The translations under genes and the position numbers were made by a program. The notes below the pieces were generated by a model, which searched no databases, was not told the origin of the DNA, and saw nothing but the letters and a program-made list of their open reading frames with translations. From Ailanthus altissimus (taxonomy: Eukaryota > Streptophyta > Magnoliopsida > Sapindales > Simaroubaceae), in contig OX327703.1 of NCBI GenBank assembly GCA_946807835.1, forward strand, positions 5,649,501 to 5,713,500: DNA of 64,000 nucleotides. Direction: 5' to 3'. How positions within the stretch are numbered: position 1 is the stretch's first letter; every line of letters starts with the position of its first letter. Of this stretch, positions 13,101 through 25,076 are shown piece by piece.

Positions 13101-13610
13101 ATTTAACGCCCTTCGAAAGTTTTCTATCAAATATTTTAGCTTAAGGGCACCTCCCATCTTCTAATTCTGACTACCCATTACATTGGAATCTCCCCCTTAT
13201 AGCCATGGAAGAAAGGAGAAAAACTGAAGGTGTTTTAGTAAAGTCCAAGAATGTATTCTTTTAGCTGCTTCCGATGCCCATAAAACCCGTAAACCTCCAA
13301 CATTTGACTCATTGGGAGCGTATTTGGACATCATTATGAAAACGAGTTTAAGACAATAAAGTTACCGCAATTCCTTCATACCATAATAGTACCAAACTCC
13401 CATTCCTCCCAACTCTCTTAAATACCAATTTCTCCATGAACTCCAATTTCACACAAACTTTAAACTTGGTCCTTGTAAGCAATTGTCTTATAATGAAAAA
13501 CCAAGTCAGGACAATGATCTCACATCTGTTGGCACGAGATTTTAGAATGTCCAAGGGTTACCCAGCCCTCAAATAATTCCAACAAAAGGTTTTCATGGTG
13601 AACGGCAACC
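10150..13610 (-). pseudogene. LINE (L1-type) ORF2 relic
   Basis: The minus strand recovers a plant L1 ORF2 in order. The endonuclease begins near 13600 (MKTFCWN; later RVGRNGSLVLLWYEG around 13400). RT includes SAFISGRLIMDNV and ALKLDMPKAYDR at 11820-11980 and VPGKDGM...FFLKYWKIVG near 12200. The RT C-terminal part reads FNKAILTKHGWRIL at 11280 and WGLLQQGIRWRIGE at 11110. The zinc-finger RT region has WHYDKFSNYFV and WWRRLWRL at 10740-10870. The RNase H segment at 10164-10454 reads NCDAEYYLKQKRTGLGFVIR...IAEALGILKGLLAA. Several frameshifts and stops split it, and ~3.45 kb remain of a ~4 kb ORF. The 3' end, with any poly-A tail, was removed at the border with the LTR element at 10146. Confidence 0.9.
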
Positions 13611-13990
13611 CTGCCCATCCGCAAGCGTCGATGATAAAGTTTCATTTTGAGAATCAATAACAGTAGGTACTATTTCAACACTTCCTAAAAGATCATTCAA
13701 ATTCCCATCTTATTAAACTCGCCTTCCCTTCTCCTCACCTTTAGCACGCATTTTTATAAGTTCATAAATTAGGGGATTCTCATGTTTTCATTTTGACAGC
13801 TTCCGGTTGGTAATTGTCATAGCAGCTCGAAGCGGCGATGCAAACTATTTTTACTTGATCCTTCTTCAGACTTCCTTTAGATTTTGCACTTTTCTTCACA
13901 ACTTTCACATTACCTTGCATGGCCCCGGGGGACGAAGTCTGGAATGTAAAGGATTGCTAGATTTGAACATCTATCAAAGGGATAGGGGTG
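13611..13990 (-). pseudogene. LINE ORF1 C-terminal remnant
   Basis: Minus-strand sequence just upstream of the endonuclease start. It includes a basic stretch around 13740-13900 and the run before MKTFCWN that normally ends ORF1 in plant L1 elements. Reading frames are broken and no zinc knuckle is clear. It stops at the copia LTR beginning at 13998, which probably inserted in ORF1. Confidence 0.45.
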
Positions 13991-13997
13991 TCTCCCA

Positions 13998-14708
13998 TGT
14001 TGAATATATTAAAGAATGGATACTACTTTTCTTTTTATTAGTTGTCAAGGCATGCAAATGCATTGTCCTTCAAAGTGTTTCTACCCCCTCAAGATTAATA
14101 ATCAATATACAAAGAGTTTATATGGTAGTATAGTTTTTATTATTTAATAATAAGTGAAATTGCAAGAGTGCACATTTTATGCAATTTTCCTAGACAACAA
14201 GAAAAGAATTTTGAAATGGAGTTGAATTAATTTGTAGAAAATTTGTGAATCAAGGAAAATAATCTTTCAAAAGTAAGTGTAAATTGAAATTCACTTGCAA
14301 TAAATAGAGAGGGAATGTCTTCCTAGAGAGACACTAAACCTCTTTATAAAGCCACAATATCTAAGAAGGTTGGTCGCTTTTCTATAGGGTCACATCTTTA
14401 GCACTGAGTCGTGGCATTGCTTCCTAGTTCTGCGATGCTCTAACCTTCAGCACTGGGCGCCATGGCACTAATTCCTAGAATTGTGGTGCTCTAATTTCTA
14501 ACTTGAGTGCTATTGAAGCTTCTCTTGAGTGTCATAGCGCCCAAACCTTTTTTTAAAGACTTAGCTTGAGCACTGCAGCACCCAAGCTATCTTCTAACGA
14601 CTTGGATTTTTCGTTTTATTTTCTTTTTGATTATTTTTCTCTTATTTTGTGCACATTGAAATACATTTATTTATTTTAAATATACTTGTTTATTCTAACA
14701 ATCCTACA
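13998..14708 (-). repeat. 3' LTR of copia element A
   Basis: Begins TGTTGAAT and ends ATCCTACA. Internal landmarks match both LTRs of copia element B: GTTTCTACCCC near 14080, the TAGTATAG run near 14128, the (A)GTGCACA motif near 14167, and the GC-richer CACTGGGCGCC-type block at 14400-14560 (versus 38230-38450 and 43440-43550). The next bases, TATATTTCAAATAAAC, match the sequence after the element B LTR (38516), so the right border is supported by comparison. Confidence 0.7.
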
Positions 14709-15204
14709 TATATTTCAAATAAACCAAATGTGCAAATATACTCCAAATCGAAGAAAAATTTAACTTATATGAATTGGTTCTCTTTTAAGTTATGAACCAA
14801 CAATTAAATGAAAATAGTATTTTTTAGAAACGAGGTGAAACTAAGTTTCTATCAATCATCATTATTTGTTGTAAAATAAAGGATTAAATATTTCTGTTAA
14901 ACTCTCTAGTAACTTGTTTATGTCAAGCGGTGTGGCACTTTATGGCCTTGTGTCATCTTAATTTCATAAGTTCTCTAAAGTTGCTTGCCTCACTCTCATT
15001 GCAATTGCATGATAACATACCATCATACAATAATGGGCTATGGAGTTCATTAAAAGTATAACATTCAACTTTTTCTATTGTTGATGTACTAACTAGCTCT
15101 AGGGGAAAACTTACAACCTATTATCAATAGTACAATAAGACAAAAAGTTCCTTGTTCTTGCCCTTATCAACCCAATTCATGAGATCTTCAATCACATAAG
15201 TAGG
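14709..15204. other. 3' untranslated region of copia A
   Basis: Lies between the LTR and the RNase H stop of element A and parallels 38516-39070 of element B (GTGAATTGGT..., GAACCAAC..., GTAAAATAAAGGATTAAAT). No ORF is seen. Confidence 0.6.
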
Positions 15205-17640
15205 GTTACCATCACTCTTGCCTTATGCTATAGAAAAAAGTCTCATCCCTTTTCGACGTATATTCCATTAATCTTCTATTTAGTGGTTTAGTCAGAAGAT
15301 CAGCTAAATTCATCTCTAACCTCACAAAATCTAGGCTTACCACCCTAGATTCTAGTAGCTGCTTAATTAGACATTGTCTTTGACGTATACGTTTATTTTT
15401 TTCATTAAAAATATTACTCTTAGCTCTAGCCATTACTATTAGATAATTATAATGGATTGAAATTTATGTAAGAGGGTAAGAGTAAATAGGAATATCACTT
15501 ATAAGGGTTCTTAATCACTCAGCTTCCAAACAAGCATTTTCCAAAGCTATTAATTCAGAATCCATAGTTCTTCTTGCTATGCATGTCTGGTTAGTGGATT
15601 TTCAACATATAACACCTCTACCTAAGGTAAACATGTATCTATTAGTAGACTTGATTTCATTTGATTCTGAAATCTAATTTGAGTCATAATAATTCATATC
15701 ATAGGTTGAGATCTACTATATGTGAGGTCATATTTTTTAGTGTCTATTAAGTACTTTGCAAATACAAGGCACAACAATGCTCTTACCTAGATTTTGAGTG
15801 TATATACTCAATTTCCCTACCAAATATACTATATCAAGCCTACTATTATTCATCAACTACATGAGACAACCAATTATTTATGTATAATGGATCTTATTGC
15901 TACTATGATTAATATTCTTAGAAAGTTTAGTACTTGTGTCATAAGGAGTTACTATCGGCTTGCATATCAAGTATCCAAACCTCTTTAGGGATTTATGCAT
16001 ATAGTGTTATTAGGATAAGATGAGACCATTACATGTTCTCATTATTCTAATCCCAAGAATTATATCTGCTTCTCCTATATCTTTTATATCAAACTTAGTT
16101 GATAGAAATCTCATAGTCTCATTTATCACATCTATACTAGTACTAAATAAAAGCATGTTATCTATATAGAGATACATGATGACATATTTGTTGTGTCAAA
16201 GGTTTTAAAGTAGGCACATTTGTCTGAATCATTAATCATAAAGCCATTTCATACGAGAGCATTGTCAAATTTCTCATGCCAATATTTTGATGCTTGTTTC
16301 AAGCTATATAATGATTTTACAAGTTTGCATACTTTATACTCTGTACTAGTACTCACACAACCTTCAGGTTGTTCCATATAAAATTTTTCTTTTAAATTAA
16401 AATTTAGAAAGGTAGTTTTAACATTTATTTGATATATATACAAATTATGAATTACAGCCAATGCAATCAAAATTTTTATAAATGTAATTTGGGTTATAGG
16501 AGAATAAAAATCAAAATAACTAAGTTTTTGTTTTTTGAATTATTTGGCAACTAACCTTACCATATATGTCTTAATGGAGCCATTAACCCTTAACTTCTTT
16601 TTAAAGACCTATTTACAACTAATACGTTTGATTCAATGAGGAAAATCAATTATTTTTCATACACTATTACTCATGATGAAATTAATATTATTGTTTATTA
16701 ACTTTTTCCATAGATGAGAAGCATGAGAGGTTATTGCCTCTCTATAAGTTTGTAGATCTTCTTCTATAGGAAAGACATAAAAATCATTACCAAATTTTGT
16801 GACTTTCCCCATTCTTTTACTTCTTCTATATTCATTACCAGACTATTCTGGAGGATCATTATTTAAATGAATTAATCTTATTTTTGGTTTGGTTTCTTAG
16901 GAATAATAGTCTTAAAGAATTCTACATTTTAGATTCTAGTATTTTGTTTGCACCAAACAAATCTATATGATTTTCTAATACCAAGAATCTATATGTAATA
17001 CCATTTTGGGCATATCTTATAAACATATAATCAATGGTCATAGGTCTTATCCATTTTCTTTTAGGATCCAGAATGAAGACTATAGCAAGACACCTTACAC
17101 TTTGAGGTATGATAGGTTAGGCTTATAGCCTTTTCATAACTCATAAGGTGTAATTTCTCTTTTCTTGTATGAAATTCCATTTGTATGTAGCAAGTAGTTA
17201 GAATTGCTTTGTCCCACAAGTTTACAAGAGCCAAAAAATTTATTAATATGCAATTCATAATATCTTTTAAAGTTTTATTTTTATTTTCAACCACTTCAGT
17301 TGATTATGGAGATATGGAAGGGTAACTTCATGGACAATTCTATTGACCTCATAATATGAATTAAATAAATTAAACATATATTCTCATTTTCGATTAGTTC
17401 TTAACCTTTTGATTTTTTTTACCAACTTGATTTTTAACTTTTTGTTTGTAAATTAAAAACTTATCATATGACTCATTTTTATTTCTCAATAGATATATTT
17501 TGGTATATTTTGAGCAATCATCTATAAAAGTTATATAAATTTTTTTTCGTCCTCTAGTCATATTATTTTTTAGATCGCCAAGGTTACTATAAATTAAACT
17601 TAGAAAATTAGTCTCTTTAAGAGTGTGTAGGATTTTGACA
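15205..17640 (-). pseudogene. Ty1/copia element A pol relic
   Basis: Minus-strand pol fragment. The integrase segment, around 17460-17640, reads TLKETNFLSLIYSNLGDLK...YITFIDDCSKYTKIYLLRNK. The integrase core tail VENKNKTLKDIMNCIL lies at 17210-17294. RT reads INVKTTFLNFNLKEKFYMEQPEGC at 16370-16440, followed by VKSLYSLKQASKYWHEKF. A second catalytic box reads YIDN near 16165, and the RNase H end reads SRVVSLDFVRLEMNLADLLTKPLNRRLMEY at 15250-15370. Two metal-binding Asp positions in RT are Asn. Gag, protease and the 5' LTR are missing; the fragment stops near 17640, before an LTR fragment of another family. It is the same family as element B. Confidence 0.85.
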
Positions 17641-17707
17641 GTGATGATCTATATCCCCACTTCTCTAGGATATAGATAGCGAAAGGATTATATGCATGTG
17701 CGATGAC

Positions 17708-18140
17708 TGATAAGGGCATATTTGTCATATTTTCTCACGTTTTTATTTTGATATTTTAATGATTTATGAGAATAAATGGCTAAAATAAAAAATTTCAAAA
17801 TATACACTTGTCACCCAGCGCCACAAGGATTTTCGCTTCAGCATTAAAACAGTAATCAAAATAAAAAAATTAAAAAAACTTTCACCCAAGCACTGGCGAC
17901 TCACCACTCCAACAACAACCATTGAAGAGTTAGTAAGAAGTCTAGTATGTGAAGGTCGTGCTTGAAAGGAGTAGGTCGTGCTTGAAAGGAGCAAAACAAA
18001 AGCTGGAAGTAAAGAACTATTCACATAGTGAGTACCATTCATGTCAGTATTATTCACGCAGTAATTTACGAGTATTTTGTATTTTATCTAAATTGACTTG
18101 TTTAAGTAGAATTTGGACTCGTACAAGTAAGGACTCTTAT
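17708..18140 (+). repeat. Athila-type LTR fragment
   Basis: TGATAAGGGCATATTTGTCATATTTTCTC matches the 5' end of the plus-strand LTR at 22596 and continues with the CAGCGCC...CAGTAATC landmarks (versus 22750-22800). The resemblance fades after about 18000 and the 3' half is absent. A 20-bp direct duplication (17953-17972, 17973-17992) sits inside. Confidence 0.6.
17953..17992. repeat. 20-bp tandem duplication
   Basis: AGGTCGTGCTTGAAAGGAG occurs twice back to back with only the last base of the unit differing. The near identity indicates a recent local event. Confidence 0.9.
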
Positions 18141-20369
18141 TCTAACTAGGTTTAGATTTTTTAGAGTTAGTATTAACACTATATAATGTTGAGTGAGTGT
18201 GTGAATTATAATAAATAGCAAGTAATTAAAACTTACTCGAATTGAAGATAGCTTTCAATTCTTCAACAGTTTCAATCTCCAAGTCTTGAGGTCACCTAAA
18301 AATATACTGTTGCACAATTTTAGTTCACAACCAAAAAAAGGTGGGATTATGAATCTAGAATTGTAGCCACAAAAATGTTCCAACAATAAGTATTAACCTC
18401 TCAAACACTTTAATTCTATTTATCTTTGTTTCTTATAAGAGATGAGATGAATAAAATGTATTTGGTCTTTGTTCTCACATTACCCCTTTGCATAGAACAC
18501 TTAGGAAAAACTTAACTTATTCTTTCACAACTCTCTCAAACGTAGATGGCTTAAATGGGATGAATCAAAGAGAGCTCCAAACTGTTTTGTCAAAATAATG
18601 ACTAATAAAAGTGTTCTCTCCACCATTCAACATTGTTAGCCATTCCATTCCATTATCTTATCAAAAACACTTAATTAATGGCCCCAAAAATATTCCTATA
18701 CCAAGATATGGAATATCTTTAATTATTTTAAGTAATCAAATGGCCAACATCATGGCCCCACGTTAGATAAATTATACCATTGACATAATTGATGTTTATC
18801 CTTTTGCAATAATGATAATAAATGAATTTTGCATTAAATATCCAAAAAATATTTTTAAATAATTTCTTTTACCTCACTTATTTTTACCAACAAGGTAAAT
18901 TAGTAATTTCTAGATAAAAATAATTTATGGATAATATTGTGCCACTTATAAACATCTTATTGGTTAATAATTCTTGTTAACCAATTATGTGATACACTTA
19001 ACATTTAGTCTTGACAAATAGACATTCTGAGGAACCTCTGAAACATATTTTCGGTTTGCTAGAATTTCTTGAACTGAACTGTTCAATCCAGTACACTACC
19101 CCGGTGCACAATGCGTACACTTTATATTGTGAGACTTTCTAAGTCTATGCTCAATTTTTCATATAAAATTTGTCCATATGTCTATGAACTATGTTATACA
19201 CTCATGTTACGGATATCACAAATAAGAGCATTAAACTATGCAAGTTGAGGTTGTAACATATCCGTAAATTCTTCCATCATTGATATCATGGACAAGCAAA
19301 GATATAGATGAACACTGTTAAATCTCCATATGCTCGACCGTAAACTTATTTGCAGATTTGTATTTGAATAAATAATATCCACAAAGACGTTTGCGATACT
19401 ATTTATTCATAGGAAAAACTTTTTTCCTAGTTTTTTACTACTTGTGGTCATAAGACTTTTTGAAATACAATCTTCAAGCATTAGAATATATTACTTACCC
19501 AAATGAACTGATGGGTTCTATGTCTACATACATCAGACTCCAAGAGCATTGGACTATACTCAGTGACACCTAGCGATCAAACCATGAAAGTTTTGGACAT
19601 ATGTAAAAGAAAAGTATGGTGGATCACTCACAAGCCCACCATGGCACTCAGGTCAAAAGAACACGAATATTACTTAACTCAAGATAAACTTAATTGATAG
19701 TTTTATAGAAGGTCCATTGGAGGTCCTCATGATATAAAAGAAAAGTATGATGGATCACTCACAAGCCCACCATGGCACTCAGGTCAAAAGAACACGAATA
19801 TTACTTAACTCAAGATAACCTTTAATTGATAGTTTTATAGAATGTCCATTGGAGGTCCTCATGAGTTTGTTTAGTATGTAGTATTTACGAAATACATGTA
19901 GCTCTTTACGAGCTTCTACTAAATTCGTGGTCTGCTAAGACTAACCATCTGGACCATTCAGATATAAATATACACTGTTCTATATTTATATTAAGGTTTT
20001 TATTGATAGACCTGCATCAGTGAAGATAGATTAGGAACATAGTATTTGAGAACATATTTTCATAATAACATTTTCTAGCACAATTTTCAACTCTTTACAA
20101 CTACGTCATTGCTAATATATTCTCAAGTCTTTGTCCTACATCAGACAAGACTCTAACTCCATAGATTTCATAGACTCTTATTACCTACTAACTTTTAGCA
20201 TTTATAACTCTTAGCGTTGCTATTTCTTAACACTGATCTAAACTCATTTAGACCAGGTCTGAACTCTTTTAGATCATACAATATCTAAAATGTTATAAGC
20301 ATCTTACCATATATTAAATATAATTAGCAATTTAATGAAATAATAATAATATAAATATAAAATAAATAT
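18141..20369. other. Non-coding region left of copia C
   Basis: No protein signal on either strand. It lies where the 3' untranslated region and 3' LTR of copia element C would be expected, but with no second LTR in the window I could not define LTR ends. It contains a 131-bp tandem duplication at 19604-19866. Confidence 0.5.
19604..19866. repeat. 131-bp tandem duplication
   Basis: Two adjacent copies (TAAAAGAAAAGTATG starts at 19604 and at 19735) share GGATCACTCACAAGCC, GGCACTCAGGTCAAAAG and GGAGGTCCTCATGA with only about four differences. This is far higher similarity than most other repeat pairs in the window. Confidence 0.9.
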
Positions 20370-22575
20370 TCATACATAAAATGGATGGCATGTAAGCACA
20401 AATTCTAATAACGCCGACTTGTTATAGTGCCATTCACAGTGGTATCTAATTGCTATTAATTCTATATGTCTTTTAAATATTTTTAGAGTTAAGGCTTTAG
20501 TAAGTAGGTCTACTACATTATTAATAAAGTCTACTCTACAAACTATTACATCTTCTCTAGCCAAGATTTATCTAATAATATGACATTTTCTTTCTATATG
20601 CTTAGACTTTTGGTGTGCTCTCAGCTCTTTGGCTTGTGTAATGGCTCCATTGTTGTCGTAAAATAATGGTATAACATCTACTTAACTTGAAATTATTCTA
20701 AGTTCAGTGACAAATTTACGTATCCATATGAATTTGTATATTGCTTTTTAGGCTGCAATATATTCCGTCTCTATTATAGAATTAGTTATGGACAGTTGCT
20801 TGTTGCTTTTCTAACTCATTGCAGCACCATTGATAATGAATACATACCCAGATGTAGAGTTTCTATCATCTGAATCGGACTGAAAGTCTGAATTTGTGTA
20901 TCCTCTCACTTATAAATCACTTTCTTCATATATCAAAAACTTGTCCTTGGTACCTTAAAGATATTTAAGGACATGTTTTAAAACTATCCAATTGGCCTTT
21001 ACCTGGATCAGACTAATACCATCTCGTAACACTAATAGCTATACTGATTTCATATCTCGTATACATCATCGCATACATCAAGCTTCCTATAATTGATGCA
21101 TATGGTGTGTTAGACATTCTAACTATTTTATCTTCACTCTAAGGACATGTCTACCTTGAAATATGAATGCCATGTCTAAAAGGTGTATTGTCTCACTATT
21201 ACTGAAATTATATTTGTTTTAGGCATTATTTATGTATGATGATTGAGAGAGTCTAATAAGCCTCCTAGCTCTATCTCTGTAATCCTTTATACTCAATATA
21301 TATGAAGTCTTTCCCAAATCTTTCATGGAGAAATTCTTACTAAGGTAGCTTTTGACTAACTATAACATACCAATATTCTTTTCGATAATGAGCATGTCAT
21401 ATATATAAAGAACCAAGAAGACTACCATGCTCAAATACTTTTTTTATACACACATGATTCCTCTTTGTTCTTGATGAAATAAAACCCTATGATTACCTCA
21501 TCAAACTAAGATTTTAACTTTAGGAAGCTTACTTAAGTCCATAAATAGACTTCTTCAGTTTGCATACTAGACTAAAAGTTTGGTTAGATGTAAAACCTTC
21601 AAGTTATTCCATATAGATTTATTCTTCAAGATATCCATTTAAGGACGATGTTTTTACATCCATTTGCAAAACTTCATAGCTGTACTTTGCAGCAATTGCC
21701 AATTAAATTTGAATTGACTTAAGGCATTGTTATTGGTGAGAAGGTTTTCTCATAATCGATCTTAAATCACTGAATATAACCTTTCACCACCAGATGGGCT
21801 TTAAAAGTCTCTACTTTCTCATCGGACCCATGTTTCTTCTTGTAAAACATTTACAACTGATAGGAATAATTCCTTTAGGAAGTTTAATTAAGTCCTATAC
21901 TTGATTTTGATACATTGAGTCAATTTTGAATTTTATGGCTTTTTACCATTTACTCAAATTGATGTTCAACATTACCTCTCTATAAGTTAAATGATCTTTT
22001 TATTTAACCAAGAAAACACTAAAGGCACCTTCAAGAATTAATCCATACCTTTAGGTGGCCTTGATATTTTTTCTGACCTACATTAAGGGTGTGTTAAAGG
22101 TATTTCGCTCAATTGAGCCCAAGGTTCGATCGTGGTTCATTTACATCCAGATTAATCCATCTAATTATATCTTTCTATAATCTCTATGATCCAGTTAAAA
22201 CTCTTTCTCTAGAAAAGTGGCATAATTAGAAATGAACACATTTCGTCCATTTGGACTATAAAATTGGTATCCCATTGAATTCTTGGGATATCTAATGAAT
22301 CAATATTTGTATTATCTGGGAGCAAGTTTATCTTATTGTATAACTCTTATGTAAGCAGGATAACCTAAATCTTAATATACTTAAGGTTTGGTTTCTTTCC
22401 AATTAATATCTCATATGGAGTGGATGGAACAACTTTTGACGGAACTCTATTCTATATAAAAACAACAGCTTTTAGAGCAAACTTTATAGATATTTAGGAA
22501 GATTATTGAAGCTCATCATCGATCGGACCATATCTAATAAAGTCAAATTCCTCTTCTTCGAACACCATTATGTTG
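20370..22575 (-). pseudogene. Ty1/copia element C pol relic
   Basis: The minus strand gives, from right to left, the integrase C-terminal part (PGTPQHNGV near 22575, then a degraded NRTLL...MVRS and VPSTPYE-like region, and GYPAYIRVIQ..DKLAPR near 22320). RT follows (YIYDM near 21395 where YVDDM is expected). The RNase H end at 20370-20564 reads RVDFINNVVDLLTKALTLKIFKRHIELIAIRYH. Many stops and frameshifts occur. The catalytic box has lost its first Asp. The family differs from elements A and B. The 5' part is cut at 22596 by an Athila-type LTR. Confidence 0.8.
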
Positions 22576-22595
22576 TGGAGTGCCTGGAGGACTAT

Positions 22596-23502
22596 TGATA
22601 AGGGCAAATTTGTCATATATTTTCTCATGTTTTTATTTTGATATTTTATGGTTTTATGAGAATAGATGACCATTTATGTGCTTTATTGTTATTTATAGGG
22701 ACTTGAATGAAATTTAAAGAATATAAAGTTTTCAAAGTATGTGTCCATCGCCCCAGCGCCATGAGGATTATCGTCCCAGCACTAGAATAGTAATCGAGAT
22801 AAGTAAAACAACCTGTTTAAGTCGCATCTAGCGCCTCAGTGCCAGACCTTCATCGCGCTAGCGATAGGCCAGCGCCCCAGCACCATCAACCCATCGCTGC
22901 AGTGGTGAAGCATTTTTCATGCAGCGCCCCAACGATAACTGTATAGCGCTCCAGTGGTGGTGCGAGTCCTAGTTCGATGGAAATTGAGATTTTCAAACTC
23001 ATATCAATCCCTATAAAAAGCCACTCATTCCTAGACTTCAAGGAGGAGCCAAGATCACCCAAGACACATTCAAGAACACCAAAAATACAGAGCACGAGTC
23101 TTTGAGAGCAATAAAAGTTTAATTAAAGCAACTTAGAGAGAGATTCAAGGCGTTCTTCGGCATCAAGAGTATCCTAGGTAGCGTAATTAAGAGTAATTCG
23201 ACGTCTATATCAGTTTGCTATTGATTATATCATGATTTATTATTGTTTTCACTACTGTTCTCTTGTAGCCATGAACTAAATTTATTTTCTAAGGTTAATA
23301 CTTGAACTCAATATGTGTGCTTAATTGCCATATCTTTTGAATATTTAATAAACTTAGTTCTTTGATATTTAAATTACTTGATCTTAATGCTTCAATATAT
23401 TTGGCAAATTTATGGTGAATGAGTTGGTAATATTATTGATAAACTCAGAAGAGGAATCATAATATTTATACCTAGGTAATTTGATGCATGATTGTAGAGT
23501 AA
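22596..23502 (+). repeat. Interrupted Athila-type LTR (older)
   Basis: Starts TGATAAGGGCAAATTTGTC. It has a TATA-like CCTATAAAAAGCC at 23012 and aligns in order with the solo LTR 45075-46459: the GCCCCAGCGCC block, AGAGAGATTC, ACATCTATATTGGTTTGC-like text at 23200, and AATTTGATGCATGATTGTAGAGTAA at its end. The remaining ~500 bp of the LTR are missing because the minus-strand Athila LTR starts right after AGTAA. AGTAA would be the left TSD copy. Confidence 0.75.
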
Positions 23503-25064
23503 TGTTTACGCTCAAAATATAACGCGACTATCGCAGTAGAGATTGAGGTGTCGATCCCACGAGGAAGCTCTTGGCAAAATAGGTTGATGAGGTAAAATAT
23601 TAAAGCAGTAGCAAAGGGTAAAATTAATTGATTTAAGTGGATGAGATAAGATTGTCTATGATTTGAAGGAAATATCTTATGATAATTCAAACAAGGCTTC
23701 GAGAATCACAATTATGCTTTATAAATCTACTATACATTTTGATTCAATGCTTATAACTCAATTGAAAGTTTCACATCCCAAACAATCAATCGGAAGATAG
23801 GAAAATATAGCACATTTGATAACACATGTATTTGACGTAATTAAACTCTTTGCAAGCATTAACATACATCATGTTCATTTATACAAGTTATCTAAGATCG
23901 ACAATATATCATTTTGACAATATTACAGTAAAAGATCAACTTGAATATTAAACATTTATTGCCCTTATATGTTATCCAAGATTGACAATATATCAATTTG
24001 ACAATACTGCAGTAACAGATTAACATATAAAACAATGTCACCAGTAACAATTATAGTTCACCAAGAATCACATAAGAAAAGCATGACTGAACTTATATGA
24101 GATATGAGAATTATAATCTCTAGATTATAGAAAATAGAATAGATAAGAGTTTAATCAAAACCAAACTTACAACATTTGTAGCTCTTGACACCGAATCAAA
24201 GCATAGAAGTAGATTTATAACACCTAAAAGTTCATCTCTTAGCCTTACCAAGAACTCTAGCCTAAATTACAATACATGTTAATGAGAAGAAAATAAGAGA
24301 GAATTATCTATTTTTAAAAACGTCCTAAGTGTCTCCTTATATAGGCAATGAATGGACATATGTCATGGATGACATCAATCTTCAATAATTTTAAGCCAAT
24401 AACTCGTTTATCCACTTGCAGCACATTTTTTATAATGTAAATGACTGATTTAGCTTCTATAGCTGACATGAAAGTTGTAGAATTTTGACTCTTCTTTCCA
24501 TAGGCACCAATGTCATACAAATTGGATGAGTATCCAATGAGATATGAGCAAAATTCTAAAGATACATCAGAATTTGTCCAATAACCATTTTACCCACTTG
24601 CAATGCAATTTGGTCCATGATAATGGCTGATTTGGACTTTACCATCAACATACGAGTTGTTGATAGTTAAGTCAAAAATTCATAGCTTCAAGAATTATAC
24701 CAATTGAGTATGTATTTGGTGAGATACGGTCCAAATACGTGAGTTGGGTCAAGCTGGGCAGGAGTTGTAGTCCGATTCTGTTGTATCTCAATTTTTGGCC
24801 CATAACATGTTGGATTTGGCTTTTCCACTATTCTTAAAATTTGTGTAAGATTGAGTTATGTTGCACCAGGTTCAAGAATGTCTTCATTTCGATTTCTACA
24901 TTGAGAGTTATGTCCATTTTACCTAAACCTGTCCAAATAACATTCATTAATCACAATTTAAGGAGAACACTTTATTTCAAGCTAAAAATACAGAAAATAC
25001 TAAAATTAGTGACATTAAATGGTGATTGAATCTCTTAACAACATGCATTTTCACGTGTTCATCA
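23503..25064 (-). repeat. 3' LTR of the Athila element
   Basis: 1,562 bp. On the minus strand it begins TGATGAACACGTG right after the PPT and ends GAGCGTAAACA. The end carries the Athila-type CGTGGGATCGACACC followed by CTGCGATAGTCGCG. A TATA box (CCTATATAAGG on the minus strand) lies at about 24336-24346. No partner LTR is found in the window. Confidence 0.85.
24336..24346 (-). promoter_or_regulatory. LTR TATA box
   Basis: Minus strand CCTATATAAGG about 720 bp into the LTR, matching the usual U3/R position. It would drive the element's genomic RNA if a 5' LTR existed. Confidence 0.55.
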
Positions 25065-25076
25065 CAGCCCCCAACT
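25065..25076 (-). other. Polypurine tract of the Athila element
   Basis: Minus strand GTTGGGGGCTG directly precedes the LTR start TGATGAAC, the expected place for plus-strand priming. Confidence 0.8.
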
